From NCBI RefSeq assembly GCF_000208925.1, contig NW_001915063.1, positions 2,400 through 29,129 on the forward strand: a DNA stretch of 26,730 nucleotides, in the 5' to 3' direction. The DNA comes from Entamoeba histolytica HM-1:IMSS. Lineage: Eukaryota; Evosea; Mastigamoebida; Endamoebidae. This document shows positions 1 through 10,493 of this stretch, in pieces; position 1 is the first letter of the stretch; each line of letters begins with the position of its first letter. Made by a program: the position numbers and the translations under genes. The notes under the pieces were generated by a model. That model saw only the letters and a list, made by a program, of their open reading frames with translations, made no database searches and had not been told where the DNA came from.

Positions 1-11
1 TGATACTATTG

Positions 12-24
12 GTTATTTAAACTC
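12..24 (+). promoter_or_regulatory. TATTTAAA core promoter
   Basis: GTTATTTAAACTC with the TATTTAAA core at 14-21. The same extended motif precedes the genes at 16682 and 24466. It matches the Entamoeba TATA-like element (GTATTTAAA). It lies only 4 nt before the ATG at 26 but 43 nt before the ATG at 65, so it argues for the downstream start. Confidence 0.55.
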
Positions 25-64
25 AATGAAATATACTAAAACTAGACCATATTTAGAACATCTT

Positions 65-1003
65 ATGCAAAGTATAAATAACATACCTAATAGTTGGTAT
101 ATCAATAATCAATTAATTTATGTTCCTATTCCAGATTCAATACAAGATTTTAAACATGATTCTATTTCATCTCAAGTTAAAAATTATCTAATTACAATGC
201 TTGGTAATGATGATAATGGAATGAATAAAAGACTACAAAAATTAGTTCAAATTCTTAATACTAACTTCAAAAATATTTATAATTCTATTCAATATTCTAT
301 TACACAATATATACAAATGTTTACGAGTTATATTTCATCAGTGTTAAACAGACCAATAATGAATTGGGATCTTAAAGGAATGTTTTATTTAATTGATAAT
401 GGAGATAATTATGTTAATAATCCAATAATGATATTATGTGATAATTTAATTTTATCAATTCAACGATCAACCATTATTAAAAATGCTAAATCAAAAGGTG
501 GGAGTAAAGAATTTAATATTGAAAATGAATATAAACAAGCTAAAGAAGTTGGAAGAAAACAATATATGCATCTTGCTGGGTTACGTGATGATATTTCAAA
601 TAATAATGGATTTAGTAAATCATTAAATGTAGGAAAAAGAAAACAAAAATCATCAAAATATGAAAAAACAGAAAGAAAATTTTCATTTCATTCATTCTTT
701 ATTCTAGGTATGACTAAAAATCAAATTATTCAACATTCATTATTTGGTGGAAAAGAAGGAGCAAGTGCTTTAGCTCATTTAATAAAAGCAAAAGTAATTC
801 CTGATTGTGTAAGTTCAATATGGGTATGTTGTGTTGATAAAAGATATGAAAATGGAAGAAATGGGAAATTTTCTGTATCTAAACAAAATATTACATGGTC
901 AGGTGGAAAACTTAAACCAGATATAGATGATGAAAAGGGATTAACAAAATATTTAATTGATTATTTATATGCTAAAGATCATGAGTATATGAATAAAAAA
1001 TAA
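65..1003 (+). CDS. Unknown 312-aa protein of region 1
   Basis: I do not recognise the family. An ATG at 26 would give 325 aa, but it falls 4 nt after a TATA-like box. The in-frame ATG at 65 has the 28-43 nt spacing seen at the other genes, so I chose it (312 aa). The N-terminal half is Asn/Ile-rich and mostly helical in character. The middle is basic (Lys/Arg-rich, roughly residues 170-225 of the long form). The C-terminal third has mixed hydrophobic blocks including the segment SSIWVCCVDKRY. No membrane segment or catalytic signature is evident. It converges on the packaging-type ATPase gene with 8 nt between the stops, a viral kind of compaction. It could be a virion or DNA-binding protein, but nothing in the sequence proves that. 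Confidence 0.75.
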   Translation: MQSINNIPNSWYINNQLIYVPIPDSIQDFKHDSISSQVKNYLITMLGNDDNGMNKRLQKLVQILNTNFKNIYNSIQYSITQYIQMFTSYISSVLNRPIMNWDLKGMFYLIDNGDNYVNNPIMILCDNLILSIQRSTIIKNAKSKGGSKEFNIENEYKQAKEVGRKQYMHLAGLRDDISNNNGFSKSLNVGKRKQKSSKYEKTERKFSFHSFFILGMTKNQIIQHSLFGGKEGASALAHLIKAKVIPDCVSSIWVCCVDKRYENGRNGKFSVSKQNITWSGGKLKPDIDDEKGLTKYLIDYLYAKDHEYMNKK

Positions 1004-1011
1004 TAATTCAT

Positions 1012-1761
1012 TTATCTTTTTATAATTCTTAAATCTCCTGTTAAATTATCTATTTTTAATACTTCATTTTGATTTATACTTTGATATAAATAATATGCAA
1101 CAGAATTTGTAGCTGATCCTGCTGTTTGTCTATAAATATATCCAAAATTCTCTTTAGAATATCCTTTAAATATTATAATAGTTGCAATTTGTGTTTTAAA
1201 TGATGCATTTAATGCCTTCCATATATGTAAATTCACAATAATTGTTGTTTTCAAATGTCTTAATCTTGTAATAATTTCTCCCCATGTTTTGTCTTCTTTC
1301 ATTAATGCAAATGATGCATCTTCTAATATAATTATTAAATGTTTTTCTTGTGGTTGTTTATAATATTGCATTAATGCTGGCATAAATTTTTCATAATTCA
1401 TTCCATATATTGGTGTTTTAATAAGTCCTTTAAGTTGATTAAATGTTTCATCTTCTCCTGCATTTTGTGATACATAAATAATCGCTTCATATTGATGTTC
1501 TATTTTATTGAGTTTTGCTAATTCTTTCATTATAAATGTTGTTTTCCCTGCTCCTTGTTTCCCAATAATAATATTAAAACTATTATAATAAAAGAAGATT
1601 TGTCGATGAACTTTTTTAATTTGATTCTCTCCTTTAATATTACTTAATCTTTCTTTAATTTCTTTATCTATTTCTTCTTCTCCAATATCATCATCTTCAT
1701 ATTCTTCATATTCTTCTCTATATTCATTTGTATTATCATCTTCAAAATTATCAAATTCCAT
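1012..1761 (-). CDS. A32/FtsK-like DNA-packaging ATPase
   Basis: This 249-aa protein begins with an acidic tail (residues 1-35), followed by one P-loop ATPase domain. Walker A is GKQGAGKTT at residues 67-75. Walker B is HLIIILEDAS at 141-150, with the Glu-Asp pair at 147-148. A sensor-like strand TTIIVNLH lies at 172-179. The length, single domain and strand order fit the A32-like genome-packaging ATPases of large DNA viruses, Polintons, virophages and polinton-like viruses, which pump DNA into capsids. CRESS-DNA viruses normally lack such a gene, so its presence beside relatives of the Rep-bearing element is notable. It converges on the upstream plus-strand gene and lies 27 nt from the coiled-coil gene behind it. 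A different small P-loop NTPase cannot be excluded without a profile search. Confidence 0.72.
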   Translation of the reverse strand: MEFDNFEDDNTNEYREEYEEYEDDDIGEEEIDKEIKERLSNIKGENQIKKVHRQIFFYYNSFNIIIGKQGAGKTTFIMKELAKLNKIEHQYEAIIYVSQNAGEDETFNQLKGLIKTPIYGMNYEKFMPALMQYYKQPQEKHLIIILEDASFALMKEDKTWGEIITRLRHLKTTIIVNLHIWKALNASFKTQIATIIIFKGYSKENFGYIYRQTAGSATNSVAYYLYQSINQNEVLKIDNLTGDLRIIKR

Positions 1762-1788
1762 AAACTAAATTTATAAAGATTCAATTAT

Positions 1789-2118
1789 TTAATAGTTTGT
1801 TTGAAAAACTTCTAGTCTTTGTTCTAATAGTCCATTTCGTATTTCTTCATTTGTTTTCATTTCTTGATTATACATATTTCTTATCTTCTCTATTTCTTTT
1901 CTTAATCGTTTATTCTCGGAAATAATATCTTCCATAAGATCATTCAAATTATCATTTAGTTGTCTTTTAATATACTGATTCATCTTATCTTTTTGATTTC
2001 TTGTTTTCTTAGGTGCTGCTTCTTCTATTGTTGGATTAGTTGCTCTTATTAATACTGGTGGTAATTCATTATTTTCATTTGGTTGTGTTTCAAAAATGTT
2101 TTGTTGTGTATTGCTCAT
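1789..2118 (-). CDS. Small coiled-coil protein
   Basis: This 109-aa protein has a Pro/Glu/Asn-rich N-terminus and a basic patch (PKKTRNQKDK, about residues 36-45). A long helix with heptad-like hydrophobic spacing follows from about residue 50 to 105, predicting a dimeric coiled coil. No enzyme motif is seen. It lies just upstream of the ATPase gene on the same strand. A TATTTAAA box sits about 36 nt before its ATG, so it has its own promoter and the ATPase may be co-transcribed. A DNA-binding or scaffold role is possible but unsupported by recognisable homology. Confidence 0.7.
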   Translation of the reverse strand: MSNTQQNIFETQPNENNELPPVLIRATNPTIEEAAPKKTRNQKDKMNQYIKRQLNDNLNDLMEDIISENKRLRKEIEKIRNMYNQEMKTNEEIRNGLLEQRLEVFQTNY

Positions 2119-2153
2119 GTTATTCTTGTTTGTTATTTCATGTTTTCTTTTCC

Positions 2154-2161
2154 TTTAAATA
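2154..2161 (-). promoter_or_regulatory. TATTTAAA box for 109-aa gene
   Basis: TATTTAAA on the minus strand, 36 nt upstream of the ATG at 2118, within AATATTTAAAGG. The spacing agrees with the Entamoeba-type boxes elsewhere in the window. Confidence 0.55.
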
Positions 2162-2275
2162 TTATGTTGTATTATTCTTATTATTATCCTTTCTATTCTG
2201 TATTATATTCATCATTTAGGGCCCTTGTTTTATCATCATATATACGTCATTTGAAACTCATTATTCATTTGAAAC

Positions 2276-2482
2276 ATGACTACTTTAAAAGATATTCTTA
2301 TTACACTTGCTGCTTATGAAATAGATCAACCATCATTAGAAGAAGCAATCAAATTACAAAAACAAATTGGAAATTTAATCCCATCAATTCATGAAGAACA
2401 TCAGAAAAGATTAATAAAACATGCATATTGGAAAATTGTATGGATAATAAATACATTAGCACCATGGGATAATAAAAATTAA
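2276..2482 (+). CDS. 68-aa protein, homologue of the 106-aa protein at 20855
   Basis: This small gene starts MTTLKDIL and ends with YWKIVWII followed by WD. The protein at 20855-21175 starts MTTIKDLI and has YWSLVYRI. The Tyr-Trp pair falls at residues 51-52 in both, and a Trp-Asp pair follows 12-14 residues later. That colinearity shows common descent. This copy lacks the Lys-rich 38-residue tail of the larger one. Its function is unknown; the fold looks all-helical. Two CATTTGAAAC repeats lie just before the ATG and no clear TATA box is seen. It is the best gene-level link between region 1 and the Rep-bearing element. Confidence 0.72.
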   Translation: MTTLKDILITLAAYEIDQPSLEEAIKLQKQIGNLIPSIHEEHQKRLIKHAYWKIVWIINTLAPWDNKN

Positions 2483-2607
2483 TTGATTATTTGAAACTTT
2501 CATTTTATTATTAATATTTATTAAAATGCATTTAAATTAAATTTATTTTATCTTTCTTTAAAATGTCTTAAAAATTAATTAAATAAAGAAAAAACTAATA
2601 AATTAGT

Positions 2608-3737
2608 TTAAAAATTAAAACCATTCAAATCTTTAAGAGATGAATGGTCTTCTTGGAAATTGAAACTCCAATGATTGTTCACTCCCTCAGTTATTCTATG
2701 AATTGACGATGGATCTTCAAACTCTTCATCATCAGGCTCTTCAAATTCCATTTCATCATCCTCATCATCATTTTCTTCTAATTCCTCCTCATTATTGTTA
2801 TTAATGTATTCTATGTTTATATCCTCGTTTGAATCTGTATTATTCCAATCAAATTCCATCTTGTCTTCAACTTCTTTATTGGATTTCTTTTCACTTGATT
2901 CATCATAAAATTCTTCTAATTCATCATCATTGTTGTTATTAATGTATTTTATGTTTATGTAGTCATTTGAATCATCATCTTCTTCAATATCAATATCCTC
3001 ATTAATATCGTCTTCGGATATTTTTTCCTGTTTAGATTTAATTTCTGCTTCATTCCATTTTGAAATGAATGGTGTTATAATTCTTAAATTCTCAATATGT
3101 GTGGGGTTTTGTTCATCCAATAATATAATAACGTACCAAGAGAATAATGCAATTAATGAATGTCTCATCCAAAAATCTTCATTCAATTTGATTTTTTTAA
3201 CACACAACCCCATTGTCATGATTACACTAATACTAATCTTTGTCAATACACTTTTTTTAAGTAATTTTAAATTGGATATAAATTCAGAGACTTTAGAAAT
3301 TATATGTTCTATATAAGAGGTATTAGTATAATGAAAATCAAAATTTTCAGAAAGTTTTTCTTTAGTGATTTAAAATCTTCAATAACATTATTTATTTTAT
3401 TAAATAGTTTGATAAAGTGAGAATTTAAAGACACGCAGGCATATTTAGGATATCTTTTAAGTGGATTGCGTCTCAAATAATAAGAACGATTCACCGTAAA
3501 TATAGATGATGCTTCTTTTATTGGTTTTTTAAGCGAAGTATAATTTTCATTTAATTTAATGAATTTAATGAATTTGTTTGATAATGAAATATTGTCAGGT
3601 GTAATATTTATTAAATTCTCTTCATTAAATTCTTTTAATTCATTTTGTACATACATGAATCGTTCAATAGGATCATTCTGACACATTTCATTTTCATATT
3701 TAATTAAATTCTCTTCGAATGAATTTACACTAGTCAT
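2608..3737 (-). pseudogene. Frameshifted gene with acidic C-terminus, function unknown
   Basis: Two open frames appear to be one gene. The upstream frame starts with ATG at 3737 (the open frame extends to a GTG at 3758) and runs to a stop at 3309. The downstream frame is already open upstream of 3246, back to about 3370, and ends at 2608. The frames meet near 3372 beside an AAA run in which one extra A would restore a continuous frame. The N-terminal part is polar. The middle has a hydrophobic segment around SLIALFSWYVIILL. The last ~150 residues are an Asp/Glu-rich low-complexity tail with a duplicated unit (the INIxYINNNN motif twice). No family is recognised. A real mutation, an assembly error or programmed slippage could each explain the break. 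Confidence 0.55.
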
Positions 3738-3758
3738 AGTATGATAAGTTTGATTCAC

Positions 3759-4616
3759 TAATGATTAATAAACATTTTGAGATTGATTAAAAATATACTT
3801 TAATTAAATAGTAGAGGCGAACTTTAAAAGATTAGAGTTGAATTTGGAGGTGAAATTAAGAGATATGAGACCAATAATTATTAGTTATGAGGTAATAAAA
3901 ATAAATGATATTTAAAACAACAATTGTGATTATCTAAAAATAGAATATTCTATAAATAAAATATGAAATAAATGTTATATATAACAAATGGTCAAATTTC
4001 GACCGTAGGCATTATATGATGTATCACACTATTGTCAAATTGTACCATAGAAAAATAATATAAAAAGATAATAAAAATAATATAAAAAATAAATAAAATG
4101 AATAATAATATTTAAATAGAAAATAAACTATATTCAATTAATTTAATTCATTATCCAATTAAAATTTATTTAAATATGAATTAAATAATAATTAATTTAT
4201 ATTTATTGTTCTCTTTATTTATTCATTCTTTTTCTGTATTATTTCATCATTTATTTAATTTCTTTTTGAATCTATATCAATTGAATTAAATATTACATTA
4301 TATTTTGATATGTCTGTTTGTATATTTTATTCTTTTATTGAATTTTCTTTTGGTTATCTTCTTCTTTTCTGTTATTCTTTTCTACTTATTCTTTGTGATA
4401 TATTAAAAATTTCTATTACTATTATTGCTTTATTACAACTTTATATTTTGTTTGTTTTATATTCTTTATTTTATTCTTCTTGTTATTTTATATTTTGTTT
4501 ATTTCTAAACACATTCTTTCATTTATTTCTTTCATTTTATTATTATATACTTTGTTTATTCTCTAATTCTTTTTATATTGTTTTACCATCTATATAATAT
4601 ATTTCTGGAAGAAAAA
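3759..4616. other. AT-rich non-coding stretch
   Basis: No convincing gene is present. The sequence is A/T low complexity, with one less AT-rich patch near 3990-4050. The part from about 4065 onward may be a diverged outer half of the long repeat whose inner half is clear at 4617-4866. The hydrophobic open frame at 4310-4597 is Phe/Tyr/Leu low complexity and not a believable gene. Confidence 0.5.
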
Positions 4617-4866
4617 TAATCAAAGAAATAATATATCTAAATAAAATACAAAAAGAATAATATATTTTTCATCAATAAAACAATACCAATTATTTTAAAT
4701 AATTAAAACATACACTTTTATTTGATATTTATATTTTCTGCATTAAAAAATATATTTCATCATGTTTTTCATATTTTATTATTTCTTTTTGATTTACTAT
4801 TTTCTACTTTTATTCTTTTATATCATTCATTCTCTTCTTTTTCAATTATTTGCCTTTTTTCGTTGC
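4617..4866 (+). repeat. Solo partial copy of the region-3 inverted repeat
   Basis: This segment is clearly related to 9190-9463, sharing the block TTTTCATCAATAAAACAATA and the terminal TTTTTTCGTTGC. It has the same orientation as the left repeat of the element at 8659. No inverted partner was found before 8659, so it is a solo or orphaned copy. It shows that the repeat family is multicopy. Confidence 0.6.
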
Positions 4867-7820
4867 CATTTTTCTTTCTGATTTGAATTTTCTTGTTGGA
4901 GGTGCATTAAAATTAGTTGCAAATTATTTTGCTCCGATTAATTTTGCATCTCGATATATCAAAATTTTATTTGTTTTTCTTTATTTTTATTGTTTTTATT
5001 TCAAAAAGTAGATAAAAAGAATCTTTTTATGAGAAGAATCAATTCATTTCAAAATATGCTATTTATAATTATTACATGTCTGTTTGGATTTAACAGTACA
5101 AAAATTCTCATTAATACAGTCTAATAAGTGGTTGGAAAATCCATTTCCATTAGTCTCCATAACAAAATGATTTGTTGACAAATTGTCTACTTTATCTATA
5201 ATCAATTTTTCATTTTCAGTATTATTCAAAATGAATTACTTGTTATTTTATCTTTATTAACCATAAATCACTACGTTCATTCAAAGAAAAATCAAAAGAA
5301 ATGATTGTATTTATTTTGAAATTTAGAAAATAGTATGAAATTTACGTGAGTAATGTCAATGAGAGGATTAGATTTATACAGAAAGTATATGTTGTTTCAT
5401 TATATAATACATTCCAAGTGAAAATAACATTGAATTATTAAAGAAAACACATCTATCACAATCTAATGAAATATTAAACATTTATATGTCATATAAAATT
5501 TATTGCCTTCTGATAATCTAAAATATATATTTAAAATAAAATTAAATGATGAAAGTGTCTTAAATTAATTATAACACAGAAATTAGTTATAAGAAAGTCT
5601 TATAACATTAGTAAAAAATTTGATTTTGATGATGAATTAATGTTTAGACTGTTCAAAGACAAACATATGAAAAGATATTTAAAGTTGAAGAAATCAACAA
5701 AAAGCAATGTTCAATGAAAAATGAAAGAAGTGAAAGAGACAAGAGTAAAAGTAAAGAAGAGTATGATAAAATAGAAATAGATAAAGTAAAATGAATAAAT
5801 CAAAATGATTCACTAAATGGAACAAATTCTAGCAATGAATGTAGAAATATGATAGTAAGGTATGATTCATGAAGAAAAAGAAACACAAAAATTCATATAT
5901 ATGAATAATAATAAAAGGAAAATGTTTATTTGTAAGAAATGATAAATCTTAACCAATGAAAGAATAATCCAACATTAAAGAAATAATTTCATCACAACAT
6001 TTAAGTGAATTATCAATCATACACATAAATTATATAAGTGCCTAAATATAGTACAAAATTATTTTTGTTATTCATAATTAACTTGTTTAACAAAAATTTG
6101 ATTTGTTAGATTTGAACCAGTGAACTAAGAAATTCAGATAAGTTATCAATTAGTCAACATTTATAAAGTTGTATGCATGTACTGATATTCAACGAGTCGG
6201 AGTTAATTCGAGAAAATGTAACAATATTGCACGTGAATATAATGATAAAATTAGACAAATCAAATAAATAAATTGAATTACCATAAGTTTATTTGTTTTA
6301 AAGGCACTAAATCAGGAAAGATGAGTAAGTCTATTCTTGACTCAGAAATATTTATTGAAGAAAATAAGAGAAAAATAAGAGTTGAAATTGTGATGATAAG
6401 AATGAAAAATCAACAAAATGAATACATCAAATACATTTTGATACGTTGGTTTTGAGAAAATGAATTGAACTTTTAGAAAAGAAAGGATGAGAATGCTGAA
6501 CACTTTAAAGAAAATGATAAAAACAAATAAAAAGTGTTTCAATGGATGTGAAGAAGATCTTCCAACCAGTCTGTGAACACTTTGAAAAACTTAGTAAGAG
6601 AGAATTTGCTGAATAAGTTTGTAGTTTAATATAAATTGTTAGTTTCATTTTATTTTTATTTTTTAATAAATTTCAAATAAGAATCGAAAATGACACATCA
6701 GAGGTAGCATACAACCATAATACGTATAAGCTTTAATCAACACTTAATTTCTAGTTATGATGTTGTTTTGTGAGATAATTTACCATTCAAGACAAATTGG
6801 TTATTATTTATTATTGTTGATTATCCATTAAAAACTAATAAGAAGCATTAATTAATAAGGATTCTTATTTGTTAATAAATATGAATATTTCCTATGATTA
6901 ATAATTAATTAGTATGATGAGAGTGTTATTAATTAATATGACATGATATATTTAATAATGATAGAAATGATGTGAATACAAGGTGTGATAACAAGAAAAG
7001 GGAATGTTTAAATTGATGTGAAGATAAAAGAGAGAGGCATAAACACAGTATTATTTGTATATTCTTCTTATAATAACATTATAAAGAATGAAGAAATTTA
7101 ATGCTCATTCAATTCAAATTAAAAGTCAAAGAACAACTTAAATGAAGAACAAATTATGCAGAACATGTTTGAAGACACAACATTTCAAATGAAATAAAAC
7201 ATGTTGAATAAATTGAGACATCCACTTCTCAACATGAAGAAAATCATAATCATAAGTAAATCAATCGTATGTGATTTTTACTAATAATTATCAAACACAA
7301 ATAATATTTCACAGATACCACATAAAACATTAAAATTATCCAAACCTTGAACCCACTAGTTATATTCTGATTATGATATTGTATTTTGTTAGAAAACAAC
7401 ATACTTAATACTATAAGATTACCAATGATTAATATTTCAAATGAATGGATATCAATGATAATAAAAGAATAGAAATAAAGATAGTAGTAATAGTTGATAG
7501 AATAGAAGTATAAATGATAATAAGTTTATTAACAATGAAAATGAATTGTTTGTAATTGATGATAGTACAATTGAAAATAATCATAAGAATATAAAGTTAT
7601 AATCATATTAAAACAAGAAAATAAAGAAGAAATATAATAATCATTAAAAACAAACAATTAAAATAGGAAAATATTTAAAGACATTTAAAATAAGTTATTC
7701 TATATTAAATAAAGTTGCAAAATAATTTTCACCATTATGTTAGAGCGGTATATTCTTCAAAAAAGTTCTGCAAAGTTTAAGTATGCAAGAAGATACATTT
7801 ATTTTGTATCTATTTTCTTA
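4867..7820. other. Decayed gene remnants, no intact gene
   Basis: Almost 3 kb without an intact gene. Short coding-like fragments occur on both strands. On the minus strand, 5059-5320 holds two frames described separately. On the plus strand, fragments near 5400-5510, 5610-5720 and 6190-6270 have plausible amino-acid composition but are closed by stops. The one at about 6185-6268 has a helix-turn-helix-like composition. None is long enough to assign. The pattern suggests an old, scrambled mobile element next to the solo repeat. Confidence 0.45.
5059..5320 (-). pseudogene. Remnant, possibly RNase H-fold nuclease
   Basis: Two adjacent minus-strand frames look like one broken gene. The upstream piece contains ISFDFSLNERSDLW. 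The downstream piece contains HFVMETNGNGFSNHLLDCI and ends in a TAG at 5059-5061. An Asp-containing strand followed later by a (V/I)xExNGxG motif resembles the RNase H-like nuclease of large terminases and some transposases. This is weak pattern matching on fragments. Both the joining of the frames and the family are uncertain. Confidence 0.2.
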
Positions 7821-8621
7821 CTACAAAATTTCTTTGATTCTTTGAGTATAAAAACCACCATTCTTCAATTGAAATGGTGCGATTTCATTAAAAAATACTT
7901 CTTTTGAAGTTCTTTTCCTAATATCAACTTTATTCCTTGGATGTACATTTGTATTATGTTTTATTTTATTTACAATTACATTTGCTATCAAAGTATAAGT
8001 ATTTGGTAAATCAATATTAGAAATTGATTTATCAGTCCAATTTACTTTAATTTCTTTTGATTTAAAAGCAACTGATGGAAGGTCATCATAATTAATAAGA
8101 TATTTTAATGACATAGTTTTTCTTTCTTTCATCAAATGATAACAAGGCTATGCTACTTTAGGATTAACATTTCTTATTTGACAACTAATACAATAATGAG
8201 TGTCATCACATATTACATTATTATTTAATATGTTGTATTGAGATTTTAAGACTTTCTTTGAAAATTCAGTCAATAAATTAAAATGAGGAACATTTTTATC
8301 TATAATTTCATCAGGAAGATCAATCCTAATTATATTACTAAACATTGTATTTGCAAGTGCATAAATATTGTCTGTTAATAAATATAAAGGAAGATTATTA
8401 TGATTAATTATTTTTTTTAAATGTCCAAAGAAACCTTCTACTCGATTTGTTGTAAAATCACGATACATTCCATATTTGATACATTCTGAAGGAATCCAAT
8501 TTTCTTTGTGTTGAATTAAATCAATTAAACACATTAATCCTTTATTAATATTTAATCCTTTTGCTTCTTCTATCATTTGTTTAAATACACAATAAGAGCA
8601 AGTAGAACATATTAAAAAGAA
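7821..8621 (-). pseudogene. Mutator-like (MULE) transposase, C-terminal remnant
   Basis: The frame is open from about 8621 with no start codon at its 5' end. The first ATG is at 8576. It contains TTNRVEGFFGHLKK, typical of the region after the DDE domain of MULE transposases. Next comes a zinc-knuckle-like CISC followed 13 codons later by PCYH, matching the SWIM zinc-finger pattern at the end of such enzymes. A single in-frame TAG at 8148-8150 lies inside this motif, and the same frame continues after it to 7821. The catalytic DDE portion is missing, probably lost when the repeat-bounded element at 8659 inserted or by general decay. It is a dead cut-and-paste transposase. Confidence 0.68.
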
Positions 8622-8658
8622 TTAACAACAAATTAAACTCAAAAAGAAGAAATAAAAA

Positions 8659-9463
8659 GGGAACGAAAATAAGCAAAGAAATAATGAATCTAAATAAATT
8701 ACAAAAATGAAAAAAAGATGCAAAATATTTTGCATCATTAGATTTTTCCACTTATTATATTTTGCTCATAAAAAAATAAAAAATAAAAAAATATGATAAA
8801 TACAGGAATTGTAAATATTTATGTTTATATTTTATAATAACTTGTATTCAATTGATATTAAATATTAATGAAATATATTATTTGATGAATCATATTTAAT
8901 TGTTTCTATTCATTTTTATTTATATGTACTTTCTTATATTGAATATTCATATTTATCATATTTATATTCTTATCATTTATATTTACTCTGATTTGTTTTA
9001 TATTATTTTTATCTTTTATACTTTGATTTTATTATTATATCATTGATTATCATTTCTCATTTTATTTATCATTTATTCTTATTATTCTTTTGTTTTATAT
9101 TCTATATCACATATTCATTTATATTTTATCACTTATTATATGTTATAATAACATAACACATATGATTGAATATATAATAAACATCATAATGAAATTATAC
9201 ATATAAATAATAAACATAGAAAGAATAAAATAATTTTCATCAATAAAACAATATTAATTATTTTACATAATTATATTAGACACTTTTATTGAATATTTCT
9301 ATTTTTTACAATAAAAAATACACAATTTATTTCTTCTTTTTTCTTCTTTTATTATCTATTCTATTTTATTACTCTTTATCTTCTTCTATTTTCTACTTTC
9401 ATTATCTACTTCTGCTTTCTTCTTAACTTCATTTTTCTGTTATTTGTTTTTTTTTTTCGTTGC
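8659..9463 (+). repeat. Left long inverted repeat of region 3
   Basis: About 805 bp of AT-rich, apparently non-coding DNA. Its outer end AACGAAAATAAGCAAAGAAAT matches, inverted, the outer end at 15968-15985. Its inner end TTTTCGTTGC matches, inverted, GCAACG at 14975-14980. The perfect 20-bp palindrome GATGCAAAATATTTTGCATC lies at 8717-8736. The ends of the unit are themselves loosely inverted, so it could equally be a MITE-like element. Confidence 0.65.
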
Positions 9464-9576
9464 TAGGATACACTAGCACTATATATTGAACTATTGATGA
9501 TTCATAATTTATCATGAAGATACTCATATTCTTATTCATTATATTAATCTTCTTGTTCATTAGATCTTTGACTTTG

Positions 9577-10219
9577 TCATCCATCATCATTCAATGCAAA
9601 GATTGTTTGTTCACTTAATGACCATGTAGTTTTATATGAATGGACTATTGGAGAGTCTGTACTTATTGTATGTGGTTTCTCTATCACTAATGTAAATGAT
9701 TCATTATTATTAAATGTGGATTTCTGTTTGTAATTTTGAAGTCCTTTGTCATACGTTGGTTGAATTTGGTATTGAGCACTTGGTGTTTCAATTGAATTAT
9801 TCATCGAATAGAAACAATTTACTGTTTGAATGAGATTCTGATTTCCTACAAACACGTTTGTAACTGGTTGAGTCTTGATAATAACTCTTAGAATTCTTAT
9901 AGTGTCCAAATCTAAATTTCAATTCTTTGCCTAATTGAACATTAGCTGTCCCTTTATGAATAAATGATAGAATATTACTTGATTGAGTTGGAAAGAGTTG
10001 GAGTGAACTTCCAGTGACTGAACTTATTAAGTAATTTGGATGTTCGTCTGTCAGATACATGGTTTTCTTTTCATTCAATTTGACCAGCTTCATCTTAGTA
10101 TGGAAGTTACATTTAAGAATGTCATTCTTGATACTTGACAAAAATGCCTTTGTTTGTTTACATTTATACAATGAATGATTTCGTCTATAAGTGTATCTAG
10201 TTAGTTGTCTAAAATCCAT
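9577..10219 (-). pseudogene. CRESS-type capsid-like protein, frameshifted
   Basis: I start at ATG 10219 (an ATG at 10270 is possible), which puts a basic arm RQLTRYTYRRNHSLYK at the N-terminus, as in CRESS capsids. Downstream, FIHKGTANVQLGKELKF and then RILRVIIKTQP resemble the conserved early strands of CRESS single-jelly-roll capsids (GTxxxxRIGRKI followed by a beta strand). The frame breaks near 9905: one frame runs on to 9797 in another register, while the good-looking continuation ends at a TGA at 9577. A further short open stretch follows that stop. The intact protein would have been about 215-225 aa, a normal CRESS capsid size. Decay implies this copy is non-functional. Confidence 0.5.
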
Positions 10220-10493
10220 AAGAACTAGTAATATTAGTTCATACAATTTATTGGAATAATAGATCGTCATATTGGAGAAATTAACAAAAGTCTAAAACAA
10301 CAGATTTACTGGTATAAACAATGAGCAAGTAAACACAATTGTCCATATACACAAAACATTATCTTCACAAAAATAGACAAATCAAAAGACACTGACATTA
10401 GTAGTAGTGTAATGAATTTAATTCAAATGTATTTAGTGAATAGAGAGAAAATAGAAGTCTATCTATATGTATTTTAATATACGTTGAATTAGT

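Noticed and set aside
1012..1761. Reading the ATPase as a Rep helicase
   Set aside because: It has no HUH domain and its P-loop and strand order fit packaging-type ATPases better than SF3 helicases.
4310..4597. Hydrophobic 95-codon open frame
   Set aside because: Phe/Tyr/Leu low complexity from T-rich repeat DNA; no promoter, no homologue within the window.
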